From Bacteroidota bacterium (lineage in GTDB: Bacteria; Bacteroidota; Rhodothermia; Rhodothermales; JANQRZ01): a DNA stretch of 64,000 nt. Position 1 is the first letter of the stretch; the number at the start of each line of letters is the position of its first letter. The notes beneath the pieces are model-generated. The model was not told the DNA's origin, searched no databases, and was given only the letters and a program-made list of their open reading frames with translations. The stretch lies in contig JBCDKT010000004.1 in NCBI GenBank assembly GCA_038746285.1, positions 62,001-126,000 of the forward strand, written 5' to 3'. A program made the translations under genes and the position numbers. Below are positions 25,783-34,800 of the stretch, piece after piece.

Positions 25783-27627
25783 ATGCGCTACGTCCTCGCT
25801 TTCCTCTGCCTCGCGCTCGCCGGCCCCGCCTCGGCGCAGCCGCTGACGAACGCCTTCCCGAACCTCACCTTTGACGCGCCGGTCGACATCCAGTCGGCGG
25901 ACGACGGCTCGAACCGACTCTTCGTCGTCGAGCAGCAGGGCACGATCCGCGTCTTCACGAACGACGCTGCGGTCGGGTCTGCCTCGGTCTTCCTCAACAT
26001 CACGGGGCGCGTACTCTCCGGCGGCGAGCAGGGCCTCCTCGGCCTCGTCTTCGACCCGGACTACGCGCAGAACGGGTACTTCTACGTCAACTACACCGCG
26101 AGCGGCCCGCGCCGCACGGTGATCTCGCGCTTCGAGGTCACCAGCAACCCGAACGTCGCCGACGCAGGCAGCGAGGAGGTGCTCATCACGGTGGACCAGC
26201 CGTTCAGCAACCACAACGCCGGGCAGGTCCAGTTCGGGCCGGACGGCTACCTCTACGTCGCGCTCGGCGACGGCGGCTCGGGCGGCGACCCGCTCGACAG
26301 CGGGCAGAGCCTCGACACGCTCCTCGGGAGTCTGCTCCGCCTCGACGTGGACGGAGGCGGCAACCCGCTCGACTGCGGGGCCGGCACCGGCTCGGCGACG
26401 ATCCCTGCCGACAACCCGTTCATCGACGGGCCGGGCGGCGACTGCGACGAGGCCTGGGCCTACGGCCTTCGCAACCCGTTCCGCTACAGCTTCGGGCCGG
26501 AGGGCCGGCTCTGGCTAGCCGACGTCGGGCAGAATCGCCGCGAGGAGGTCAACATCATGGAGGCGGGCGGGAACTACGGCTGGAACGACCTCGAAGGCAC
26601 GCTCTGCTACCCGTCGGGCCAGGCCAACTGCCCGCTGGGCGGGACGATTCCGCCGATCTTTGAGCACCCGCACAACTTCTTCGGCAACCAGGGCGCGTTC
26701 TCGATCATCGGCGGCTACGTCTACACCGGCCCTTCGTGCGAGGCGCTGCGCGGCAAGTACGTCTACGGCGACTTCATCACGCGCAACCTCTGGACGCTCA
26801 CCTTCGACGGCGTGACCGCCGACAACGACGAGCTCTCGGCCTCGGCCGGCCCGACGACGTTCGGGCTCGACGAGCAGGGCGACCTCTTCCTGACCGACGG
26901 AAACCTCATCGAGCGTTTCGACTGCGCGACCGACGTGGCTGTCGAGGCGTCGCTCGTCGGCGGCCCGGTCACGATCCCCTCGGGGGGCGGCTCGTTCTCC
27001 TTCGACGTGACGCTGGACAACACCACCGGCGCGGCGCAGACAGTCGACGTGTGGGTCTCGGCGGACCTCTCAAACGGGACGGAGCGCAACCGGGTCTTCG
27101 GTCCCCAGACGGTTACGCTCCCGGGCGGCGCGAGCGGTACCGGCCGAGTGACGCTAAGCGTGCCGGGGCAAGCCCCAGCGGGCGTCAGCACCGGCGTCGT
27201 CACCGTCGGCGACTTCCCGAACGGCCCGACTGACGCGGCGCGCTTCACGATCACCAAGCTCGGCGGAGCGCTCGGCGACCGCGTGGCGGCCGACGCCGCG
27301 TGGCAGGTCGAGGGTGCCAACTTTGGGGTCGACGAGGCCCGTGTCGCTACGGCCAGTGCCACCGCCGACGGCTTCGCGCTGGCGGCCTTCCCGACACCCT
27401 TCGCCGAGCAGACGACCGTGCAGTACACCCTCGACGCCTCCGGCCCCGTCCGCCTCGCCGTCTACGACGTGCTCGGGCGCGAGGTCGCGGTGCTGGCCGA
27501 CGGGCAGGCCGAGGCGGGGACGCACGAGGCGGTGTTCGAGGCGGCGGGGCTGCCGAGCGGGGTGTACCTCTTGCAGCTCGACGCCGGCCGCCGCGCAGCC
27601 GTGCAGACCGTGACCCTCACGCGCTGA
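25783..27627 (+). CDS. Secreted PQQ-dependent sugar dehydrogenase-like protein, paralogue 1, T9SS cargo
   Basis: A 614-residue protein. Signal peptide MRYVLAFLCLALAGPASAQ; glucose/sorbosone dehydrogenase beta-propeller from about 20 to 385 (VDIQSADDGSNRLFVVEQ, GLLGLVFDPDYAQNGYFYV, HNAGQVQFGPDGYLYVALGDG, YGLRNPFRYSFGPEGRLW, EVNIMEAGGNYGWND). An Ig-like module (TIPSGGGSFSFDVTLDNTTG ... KLGG) follows, then a T9SS sorting domain (AAFPTPFAEQTTVQY ... DVLGREV ... LPSGVYLLQL). Members oxidise aldose sugars with PQQ in the periplasm or outside; whether this one binds PQQ is not shown. It is the first of three tandem copies. Confidence 0.9.
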   Translation: MRYVLAFLCLALAGPASAQPLTNAFPNLTFDAPVDIQSADDGSNRLFVVEQQGTIRVFTNDAAVGSASVFLNITGRVLSGGEQGLLGLVFDPDYAQNGYFYVNYTASGPRRTVISRFEVTSNPNVADAGSEEVLITVDQPFSNHNAGQVQFGPDGYLYVALGDGGSGGDPLDSGQSLDTLLGSLLRLDVDGGGNPLDCGAGTGSATIPADNPFIDGPGGDCDEAWAYGLRNPFRYSFGPEGRLWLADVGQNRREEVNIMEAGGNYGWNDLEGTLCYPSGQANCPLGGTIPPIFEHPHNFFGNQGAFSIIGGYVYTGPSCEALRGKYVYGDFITRNLWTLTFDGVTADNDELSASAGPTTFGLDEQGDLFLTDGNLIERFDCATDVAVEASLVGGPVTIPSGGGSFSFDVTLDNTTGAAQTVDVWVSADLSNGTERNRVFGPQTVTLPGGASGTGRVTLSVPGQAPAGVSTGVVTVGDFPNGPTDAARFTITKLGGALGDRVAADAAWQVEGANFGVDEARVATASATADGFALAAFPTPFAEQTTVQYTLDASGPVRLAVYDVLGREVAVLADGQAEAGTHEAVFEAAGLPSGVYLLQLDAGRRAAVQTVTLTR

Positions 27628-27651
27628 TCGTCTAGACCTCCCGCGTCTTCT

Positions 27652-27683
27652 GCGCCCCGGTCGTCTCGCAGCGACCGGGGCGC
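27652..27683 (+). terminator. Hairpin after sugar dehydrogenase copy 1
   Basis: GCGCCCCGGTCG (27652-27663) pairs perfectly with CGACCGGGGCGC (27672-27683), loop TCTCGCAG. No long T-tract. The same hairpin, diverged, follows copies 2 and 3, so it was duplicated with the genes. Confidence 0.7.
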
Positions 27684-27706
27684 AGCGCGTATGCGCCGGA
27701 GCGCTC

Positions 27707-27735
27707 TTGACAGGAGGGGGAACGGTGCGTATCTC
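27707..27735 (+). promoter_or_regulatory. Sigma-70-like promoter of sugar dehydrogenase copy 2
   Basis: TTGACA (27707-27712), 17 bases, TATCTC (27730-27735), 42 bases before the ATG. An equivalent arrangement precedes copy 3. Confidence 0.55.
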
Positions 27736-27776
27736 GGCCTCCCACTGCTGCCTTCCCTCCAGCCCGCTTCCGACCC

Positions 27777-29639
27777 ATGCGCTATCTCTACCTCGCCGCC
27801 TGCCTCCTCCTCGTCGCCCCCGCGTCGGCCCAGGAGTTCGAGAACGCGTTCCCGAGCCTCACCTTCGACGGCCCCATCGTGGACATCCAGGCCCCGGACG
27901 ACGGTTCGAACCGGCTCTTCGTCGCCGAGCAGGTGGGCACCGTCCGCGTCTTCCAGAACGACGAGGCCAGCACCCAGACCGCGCTCTTCCTCGACATCAC
28001 CGACCGCGTCTCGACGGCGCGGAGCAACGAGAAGGGCGTCTCGGGCCTCGCGTTCGACCCGGCCTACGCGCAGAACGGGTACTTCTACATCAGCTACACG
28101 GCCGAGGACCCGCTCCGCCTCGTCGTCGAGCGCTACACCGTGTCGGCTACGAACCCGAACCGGGCCGATCCGTCGAGTGCCGTGGCTATGGTCAGGGTGC
28201 CGCTGCCCGACGACGAGCACCACGCCGGGCAGCTTCAGTTCGGGCCGGACGGCTACCTCTACCTCTCGCTCGGCGACGGCACCTTCAACTTCTTCAACGG
28301 GGACCCCTTCGAGAACGGGCAGAACCCGGCGACGCTTCTCGGCTCGCTCCTCCGGCTCGACGTGCGCGGCGCCGGACAGCCGCTCGACTGCGCGGCCGGC
28401 ACCGGCCTCGCCACCCTCCCGGCGGGCAACCCCCTCGCCGACGGGCCGGGCGGCGTCTGCGACGAGATCTACGCCTTCGGCTTCCGCAACCCGTGGCGCT
28501 TCAGCTTCGCCCCCGACGGCCGCCTCTGGCTCGGCGACGTCGGCCAGAGCGACCGCGAGGAGATTAACGTTGTCGAGCCGGGCGACAATTACGGCTGGAA
28601 CACCTACGAGGGCACGCGCTGCTTCGACGCGCCCTGCGACCCGGCGGGCCTCACGTTTCCGATCTACGAGCACCCGCACAACTTCTTCTCTGGCCAGGGG
28701 GCGTTCTCCGTCATCGGCGGCTACGTCTACCGCGGCAACACCTGCGCCCCGCTCCTCGGGAAGTACGTCTACGGCGACTTTGTGACGACGAACACCTGGA
28801 CGCTCGGCTTCGACGGGGTCGACGCTACCAACGAGGTGCTCGTGCGCTCGTCCGGGTTCGCCGTGACGACGTTCGGCGAGAGCGAGCAGGGCGAGCTCTA
28901 CCTCGGCGACAGCGACGGCGACACGCTGCAACGGCTCGACTGCGCGCAGCCGGTGACGGTGGCGGTCGCACCCGTCGGCCCCGCGACGGTGCCTGCCTCG
29001 GGCGGCGCGCTCACCCTCGACGTGACCCTCACCAACACGACCGCCTCGGCGCAGACCACGCAGGCCTGGGCCACGGCCGACCTCTCGGACGGAAGCGAGC
29101 GCGTCGTGGCGGCACCGGTCGCGGTGCGGCTTCCGGCGGGGGCGAGCGTGACGCGGCGCGTGACGCTCGGCGTGCCGGGCCTCGCCCCGGCGGGCGTCAG
29201 CACGCTCGTGGTGAAAACCGGCAGCTTCCCCGATGCGGCGTCGAGCGCAGACCTCGTCGCCGTCACAAAGCTAGGCGGGTCGATTGGCGACCACGCGGCG
29301 AGCGGCGACGCGTGGCAGGCCGAGGGCTTCCGCTTCGACGGAGCGGAGGCGGGCGACCCCGCGGCGCAGGCTGTGGCCGAGCCCGCCGCCCTCTCGGCGT
29401 TTCCGACGCCGTTCGCCGGGCGCACGACGGTGCGCTACGTGCTCGGCGAGGCCGGCCCGGTGCGGGTGTCGGTCTTCGACGTGCTCGGGCGCGAGGTCGC
29501 GGTGCTGGCCGACGGGCAGGCCGAGGCGGGGACGCACGAGGCGGTGTTCGAGGCGGCGGGGCTGCCGAGCGGGGTGTACCTCGTGCAGCTCGACGCCGGC
29601 CGCCGCGTAGCCGTGCAGACCGTGACGCTCGCGCGCTGA
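27777..29639 (+). CDS. Secreted PQQ-dependent sugar dehydrogenase-like protein, paralogue 2, T9SS cargo
   Basis: A 620-residue protein with the same layout as the preceding gene. A signal peptide (MRYLYLAACLLLVAPASAQ) is followed by the propeller (VDIQAPDDGSNRLFVAEQ, GVSGLAFDPAYAQNGYFYI, HHAGQLQFGPDGYLYLSLGDG, FGFRNPWRFSFAPDGRLW, EINVVEPGDNYGWNT). Next come an Ig-like module and a T9SS domain. The module (28983-29233) is almost identical at DNA level to that of copy 3, and the last 170 bases plus part of the 3' untranslated region are nearly identical to copy 1. This copy is therefore a mosaic. It likely has its own promoter and hairpin terminator. Confidence 0.9.
   Translation: MRYLYLAACLLLVAPASAQEFENAFPSLTFDGPIVDIQAPDDGSNRLFVAEQVGTVRVFQNDEASTQTALFLDITDRVSTARSNEKGVSGLAFDPAYAQNGYFYISYTAEDPLRLVVERYTVSATNPNRADPSSAVAMVRVPLPDDEHHAGQLQFGPDGYLYLSLGDGTFNFFNGDPFENGQNPATLLGSLLRLDVRGAGQPLDCAAGTGLATLPAGNPLADGPGGVCDEIYAFGFRNPWRFSFAPDGRLWLGDVGQSDREEINVVEPGDNYGWNTYEGTRCFDAPCDPAGLTFPIYEHPHNFFSGQGAFSVIGGYVYRGNTCAPLLGKYVYGDFVTTNTWTLGFDGVDATNEVLVRSSGFAVTTFGESEQGELYLGDSDGDTLQRLDCAQPVTVAVAPVGPATVPASGGALTLDVTLTNTTASAQTTQAWATADLSDGSERVVAAPVAVRLPAGASVTRRVTLGVPGLAPAGVSTLVVKTGSFPDAASSADLVAVTKLGGSIGDHAASGDAWQAEGFRFDGAEAGDPAAQAVAEPAALSAFPTPFAGRTTVRYVLGEAGPVRVSVFDVLGREVAVLADGQAEAGTHEAVFEAAGLPSGVYLVQLDAGRRVAVQTVTLAR
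28983..29233 (+). repeat. 251-bp block shared with 30980-31230
   Basis: The Ig-like module region of copy 2 and that of copy 3 (30980-31230) differ at one position by eye (GCGGTG versus GCAGTG) over 251 bases. The flanking catalytic domains are much more diverged. This points to gene conversion or domain-sized duplication. Confidence 0.9.
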
Positions 29640-29663
29640 TCGTCCAGACCTCCCATGGCTTCT

Positions 29664-29696
29664 GCGCCCCGGCTGCCTCTCTGGCGGCCGGGGCGC
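29664..29696 (+). terminator. Hairpin after sugar dehydrogenase copy 2
   Basis: GCGCCCCGGC (29664-29673) pairs with GCCGGGGCGC (29687-29696). It is homologous in position and sequence to the hairpin after copy 1. Confidence 0.65.
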
Positions 29697-29719
29697 TGTG
29701 CATAGGTGCCGGAGCCTCC

Positions 29720-29749
29720 TTGACATGGACCGATGCCGTGCGCTATCTA
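29720..29749 (+). promoter_or_regulatory. Sigma-70-like promoter of sugar dehydrogenase copy 3
   Basis: TTGACA (29720-29725), 18 bases, TATCTA (29744-29749), 34 bases before the ATG. It parallels the copy 2 promoter. Confidence 0.55.
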
Positions 29750-29782
29750 CCTGCATTCCCCAACCATCCTCCCCGCACTGCC

Positions 29783-31630
29783 ATGCGCTGTCTCACCCTG
29801 GCCGCCTGCCTCCTCCTCGCTGTTCCCGCTTCGGCCCAGGAGTTCCAGGCTGCATTCCCGGACCTCGCCTTCGACGTTCCCATCACGGACATCCAGGCCC
29901 CGGACGACGGCTCGAACCGGCTCTTCGTCGCCGAGCAGTCGGGACGGATCAAGGTCTTCACGAACGACCCGGCTACGCCGTCGGCGAGCGTCTTCCTCGA
30001 CCTCCGCGACCGGATCAACCCCCGCGTCGGGATCATCGGCCTCGCCTTCGATCCGGCCTTCGCGCAGAACGGGCTCGTCTACGTCCACTACAACCGCGAC
30101 ATCAGCGGTCCGGCCGCCTCTCAGAACGTCATCGCCCGCTTCGAGACCACGGCGACGGGCGTAGCCGACCCCGACAGCGAGGAGATCCTGATCACCGTGG
30201 ACCAACAGCGCGAGCAGCACTTCGGCGGCCAGCTTCAGTTCGGGCCGGACGGCGCACTCTACGCCTCGTTCGGCGATGCGGGTGGGCAGGGCGATCCCTT
30301 CGGGAACGGGCAGGACCTGACGACGCTCCCGGCTACCGTCCTCCGCCTCGACGTGCGCGGCACGGGCCTCCCGCTCGACTGCGCCGCCGGCACCGGCTCG
30401 GCGACGATCCCCGCCGACAACCCGCTGATCGACGGGCCGGGCGGTGGCTGCGACGAGACGTTCGCCTACGGCTTCCGCAACCCCTTCCGCTTCAGCTTCG
30501 CGCCCGACGGCCGGCTCTGGCTCGGCGATGTCGGACAGGACGAGCGGGAGGAGGTCAACATCGTCGAGCCCGGCGGCAACTACGGCTGGAACACGCTCGA
30601 AGGCACGCTTTGCTTCAACTCACCCAACGGCTGCGACGCGGCCGGTACGGTTCTGCCCATCCGCGAGTATCCCCACAACCTCTTCTCCCAGGATGGCGGC
30701 TTCTCCGTGACGGGAGGCTACGTCTACCGCGGCAATACCTGCTCGCCCCTCCTCGGCCGCTACGTCTACGGCGACTTTGTGACGACGAACCTCTGGTCGC
30801 TCACCTTCGACGGGCAGACCGCCGACAACCAGGTCCTCGATAGCTTCTCGGGGCTCGCCGTGACCACGTTCGGCGAGGACGAGCAGGGCGAGTTGTACCT
30901 CGGCGACCTCGTCACCGGTACCCTGCTCCGCCTGACGTGTACGCAGCCAGTGACGGTCAGCGCCGTACCCGTCGGCCCTGCGACGGTGCCTGCCTCGGGC
31001 GGCGCGCTCACCCTCGACGTGACCCTCACCAACACGACCGCCTCGGCGCAGACCACGCAGGCCTGGGCCACGGCCGACCTCTCGGACGGAAGCGAGCGCG
31101 TCGTGGCGGCACCGGTCGCAGTGCGGCTTCCGGCGGGGGCGAGCGTGACGCGGCGCGTGACGCTCGGCGTGCCGGGCCTCGCCCCGGCGGGCGTCAGCAC
31201 GCTCGTGGTGAAAACCGGCAGCTTCCCCGACGCAGCGTCGAGCGCGGACCTGGTCACCGTCACGAAGCTGAGCGGGCCGAGCAGTGGCCGTACGGCCTCC
31301 TGGCAGGCCGAAGGCTTCGGCTTCGAGGTCGCTGGGGCGGCGCGCCTCACTGCGGCAGGAGCCGCCGCCGACGGTGCCGTGCTAGCCGCCTTCCCGACGC
31401 CCTTCGCCGAGCAGACGACGGTTCGGTACGCCCTCGACGCCCCCGGCCCCGTGCGCCTCGCCGTCTACGACGTGCTCGGGCGCGAGGTCGCCGTACTGGC
31501 CGAGGGGCGGGCCGGGGCCGGCAGGCACGAGGCGGTGTTCGAGGCGGCGCGGCTGCCGAGCGGGGTGTACCTCGTCCGGCTCGACGCGGCCGGCACGGTA
31601 CGCACGGCGTCGGTGACGCTGCTTCGCTGA
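29783..31630 (+). CDS. Secreted PQQ-dependent sugar dehydrogenase-like protein, paralogue 3, T9SS cargo
   Basis: A 615-residue protein. It has a signal peptide (MRCLTLAACLLLAVPASAQ) and a propeller with the same landmarks (TDIQAPDDGSNRLFVAEQ, HFGGQLQFGPDGALYASFGDA, YGFRNPFRFSFAPDGRLW, EVNIVEPGGNYGWNT). The Ig-like module is shared with copy 2, and a T9SS domain ends it (AAFPTPFAEQTTVRYALDA ... DVLGREV ... LPSGVYLVRLD). The His before GQ in the first propeller landmark is conserved in all three (HNAGQ, HHAGQ, HFGGQ), which fits retention of the active-site base. The start at MRCLTL is chosen for its signal peptide; the longer frame runs back into copy 2. Confidence 0.9.
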   Translation: MRCLTLAACLLLAVPASAQEFQAAFPDLAFDVPITDIQAPDDGSNRLFVAEQSGRIKVFTNDPATPSASVFLDLRDRINPRVGIIGLAFDPAFAQNGLVYVHYNRDISGPAASQNVIARFETTATGVADPDSEEILITVDQQREQHFGGQLQFGPDGALYASFGDAGGQGDPFGNGQDLTTLPATVLRLDVRGTGLPLDCAAGTGSATIPADNPLIDGPGGGCDETFAYGFRNPFRFSFAPDGRLWLGDVGQDEREEVNIVEPGGNYGWNTLEGTLCFNSPNGCDAAGTVLPIREYPHNLFSQDGGFSVTGGYVYRGNTCSPLLGRYVYGDFVTTNLWSLTFDGQTADNQVLDSFSGLAVTTFGEDEQGELYLGDLVTGTLLRLTCTQPVTVSAVPVGPATVPASGGALTLDVTLTNTTASAQTTQAWATADLSDGSERVVAAPVAVRLPAGASVTRRVTLGVPGLAPAGVSTLVVKTGSFPDAASSADLVTVTKLSGPSSGRTASWQAEGFGFEVAGAARLTAAGAAADGAVLAAFPTPFAEQTTVRYALDAPGPVRLAVYDVLGREVAVLAEGRAGAGRHEAVFEAARLPSGVYLVRLDAAGTVRTASVTLLR

Positions 31631-31667
31631 CCCTTCGAGGGCTCAGGATTCAAGACTCGGTAGCGGT

Positions 31668-31696
31668 GCCCCGGTCGCTAGTGGAGCGGCCAGGGC
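31668..31696 (+). terminator. Degenerate hairpin after sugar dehydrogenase copy 3
   Basis: GCCCCGGTCGCT (31668-31679) faces AGCGGCCAGGGC (31685-31696) with two mismatches. It occupies the place of the perfect hairpins after copies 1 and 2. The rest of the gap to 31890 holds only a CTCAGGATT direct repeat and a short palindrome (31728-31744). Confidence 0.5.
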
Positions 31697-31890
31697 GCCG
31701 TTGCATCGAGGGCGTGTATCGTGTCGCATCCTGAGACTCAGGATTGGGACGTAGCAGGCGCTAGAAGGCAGAAGCGGAGGGTCGGAACGGTTCTATTCCG
31801 GCCGCTCGGGCCATAGCCGGTGCTCGGCGTCGCGCATGGGCCTTGCGGTGGCGTTGGGCACTCAGCCGTGCCCACCACGCTCCCCCTGCG

Positions 31891-34800
31891 ATGCGCCTCG
31901 CCCTCCTCCTCACCGGCCTCGTCCTCGCGGCCCCGGCCGCTCTGTCGCAGCCGGCGCGGACGGCCGACGCGCTCCGCTACCTCCAGCAGGAGGCCCCCGC
32001 GCTCGGGCTCGACGCCTCGGACCTCGATGGGCTCGCCGTGACCGACGCCTACGTCAGCCGACGCAGCGGGGCCTCGCACGTCTACCTCCGCCAGCAGCTC
32101 GACGGCCTCGACGTGATCGGCTCCGAGGTGACGGTGAACGTGGACGCGCAGGGCACCGTGTTTCACCGCGCCGGAGCGCCGATGTCCAGCCTCGCCAAGC
32201 GGGCCACGCTGCGGCAGGCCCGGTTGAGCGCTGCCGAGGCCGTCCTCCGAGTCGCCGACCCCGACCAAGTGGCGGCGCGCGACGGCATGCTCGTCGCAGG
32301 GCGGGAGCCCGGCCCGTCGCGGGCCACGACGTTCGCCGCGCCCGGCCTCGCCGCCGAGCCGGTCGAGGCCCGCCTCGTCTACCATCCCGACGCGCGCGGC
32401 GATCTCCGCCAGGCGTGGGAGGTAGGCCTCTACACCCCGGACCAGAAGCACTTCTGGCTGGTCTACCTGGACGCCGAGACCGGCGCTGAACTCGCCCGGC
32501 ACGACCTCGTGATCCACGACCACTTCGGCGACGGGCACAGCCATCACGACGGGCACAGCCACCACGATGGGCACGCGGCTGAGCACCTCACCGAGCACCG
32601 CCCGGCCGCTTCGCAGGCACACGGGGCCGGTGGCGCGTACCGCGTCTTCCCTTCCCCCGTCGAGTCGCCGAACCACGGGGCGCGTGCGCTGATGCTGGAC
32701 CCGTCGGACCCGCTCGCCTCGCCCGCCGGCTGGCACGACGACGGCACCGCGACCTACACCGTCACGCGCGGCAACAACGTCCACGCCTACCTCGACGCCG
32801 ACGCCGACAGCCACCCCGACCCCGGCGAGGCGCCGGACGGCGGGCCGGGCCTCGTCTTCGACTTCGCGGCCGACCTCTCGCAGGCCCCGTCGTCCTACGC
32901 GGAAGCGGCCGTGACGAACCTCTTCTACTGGAATAACCTTCTCCACGACGTCCTCTACCAGTACGGGTTCGACGAGGCGGCGGGCAACTTCCAGATGGAC
33001 AACTTCGGCCGTGGCGGCCTTGGCGGCGACTACGTCCGCGCCGAGGCGCAGGACGGCGGCGACACCAACAACGCCCGGTTCTTCACCCCGCCCGACGGCA
33101 GCCGCCCCCGCATGCAGATGCACCTCTGGGACCGCACGGCCCCCAGCCGCAGCAGCGACTTCGACAACGGCATCATCGCCCACGAGTACGTGCACGGCCT
33201 CTCGACGCGCCTGACCGGCGGGCCGAGCAGCGTCGCCTGCCTCGTCAACCGGGAGCAGATGGGCGAGGGCTGGAGCGACTACTACGCCCTCATGTTCACG
33301 ATGGACGCCGGCGACGCGGGCGCGGACCGGCGCGGCATCGGGACCTACGCGCAGGGGCAGCCCACCAGCGGCAGCGGCCTCCGCCCCACGCCCTACTCCA
33401 CCAGCTTCGCCGTCAACGGCGTGACCTACGGGGACCTCGGCGAGCAGGCCGTGCCGCACGGGGTCGGCTACGTGTGGGCGACGGCGCTCTGGGAGGCAAC
33501 GTGGGAGCTGATCGGCCGCTACGGCTTCAGCCCCGACCTCCACGACGCCGAAGGCACCGCCGGCAACCAGGTCATGCTGAACCTCGTCACCGAGGCGATG
33601 AAGCTGCAGCCCTGCACGCCCGGCTTCGTCGACGCCCGCGACGCGATCCTCGCCGCCGACCAGGCGCTCTACGGTGGCGCGTACAGCGCCGACCTGTGGC
33701 GCGCTTTCGCCCGGCGTGGCCTCGGCCTCGAGGCGGACCAGGGGGCGTCGTCCGCGGTGGGCGACGAGACCGAGGACTTCACCGAGCCTGGCCCGCCGCC
33801 CGTCGCAGCCGTCAGCACCGCGCCGGTCTCGGTAGCGGTCCCGACAGGCGGACAGGCGACCGCGACGCTGGACCTCTCGAACGCCGCTGCGGCGGGGTCG
33901 CGCGCGCTCCGCTTCAGCGCTGCCGCGCTCGCTCCGGCTCCGGCCCGAGGGGTGGCCCTCAGCACCGCCGAGGCCAAAGCGCCGCCCCCTTTCAGCGGTC
34001 TGGACAGCTTCGGCTACGTCTGGACGGCGTCGGCCGACGGTGGGGTGCCCGTCGATTTCCAGGACATCGCAGGCACCGGGACCGCGCTGCGCTTCACCCC
34101 GGTCGCCAACCTCCCGGCCGGGGACGAAGGCTACGCCGACCTAGCACTTCCCTTCGCCTTCCCCTTCTACGGCACGGAGCGCACGAGCGTCCGCGTCCTC
34201 CCGAACGGCCTCCTCACCTTCTCCTCATTCGCCGAGAAGTCGTTCTCTAACCAAGATTTGCCGTCGAGTGAGGGGCCGAACGCGCTCATCGCACCGCTGT
34301 GGGACGACCTGGACCAGAGCAGCGGCGGCACCATCTACGCCGGGCCGCTCGCCGACGGGCGCTTCGTGGTCCAGTGGACCGAGGTGCCGCGCTACAACCG
34401 GATCAACAGCAGCCTCACGTTCCAGGTGATCCTCTCGCCCGACGGCACGGTCGAGTACCAGTACGCCGACCTCGTCGGCAGCCTCAGCGCCGACGCCGGC
34501 ATCGAGGACGACGCGGGGCGCGTCGGGCTGAGCACGGCGCGCGCCGTCGAGAGCTACAGCGCCGTGCGGATCAGCCCGCCGCTGCCGTGGGTGACGGTGT
34601 CGCCCAACGCGGGCAGCGTCGCGGCCGCAACCGCCGCCGCACTCACGCTCTCGTTCGACGGCAGCGACATCCCCGGGGGTGTCTACACGGCCAACCTGCA
34701 CATCGAGACGAACGACCCGCAGCGCCCGTCGCTGACGGTGCCGCTCTCGCTCACCGTCGGTGGCGGCACGACCACGGTGGCGGCGGTGCGCACGAGCGGC

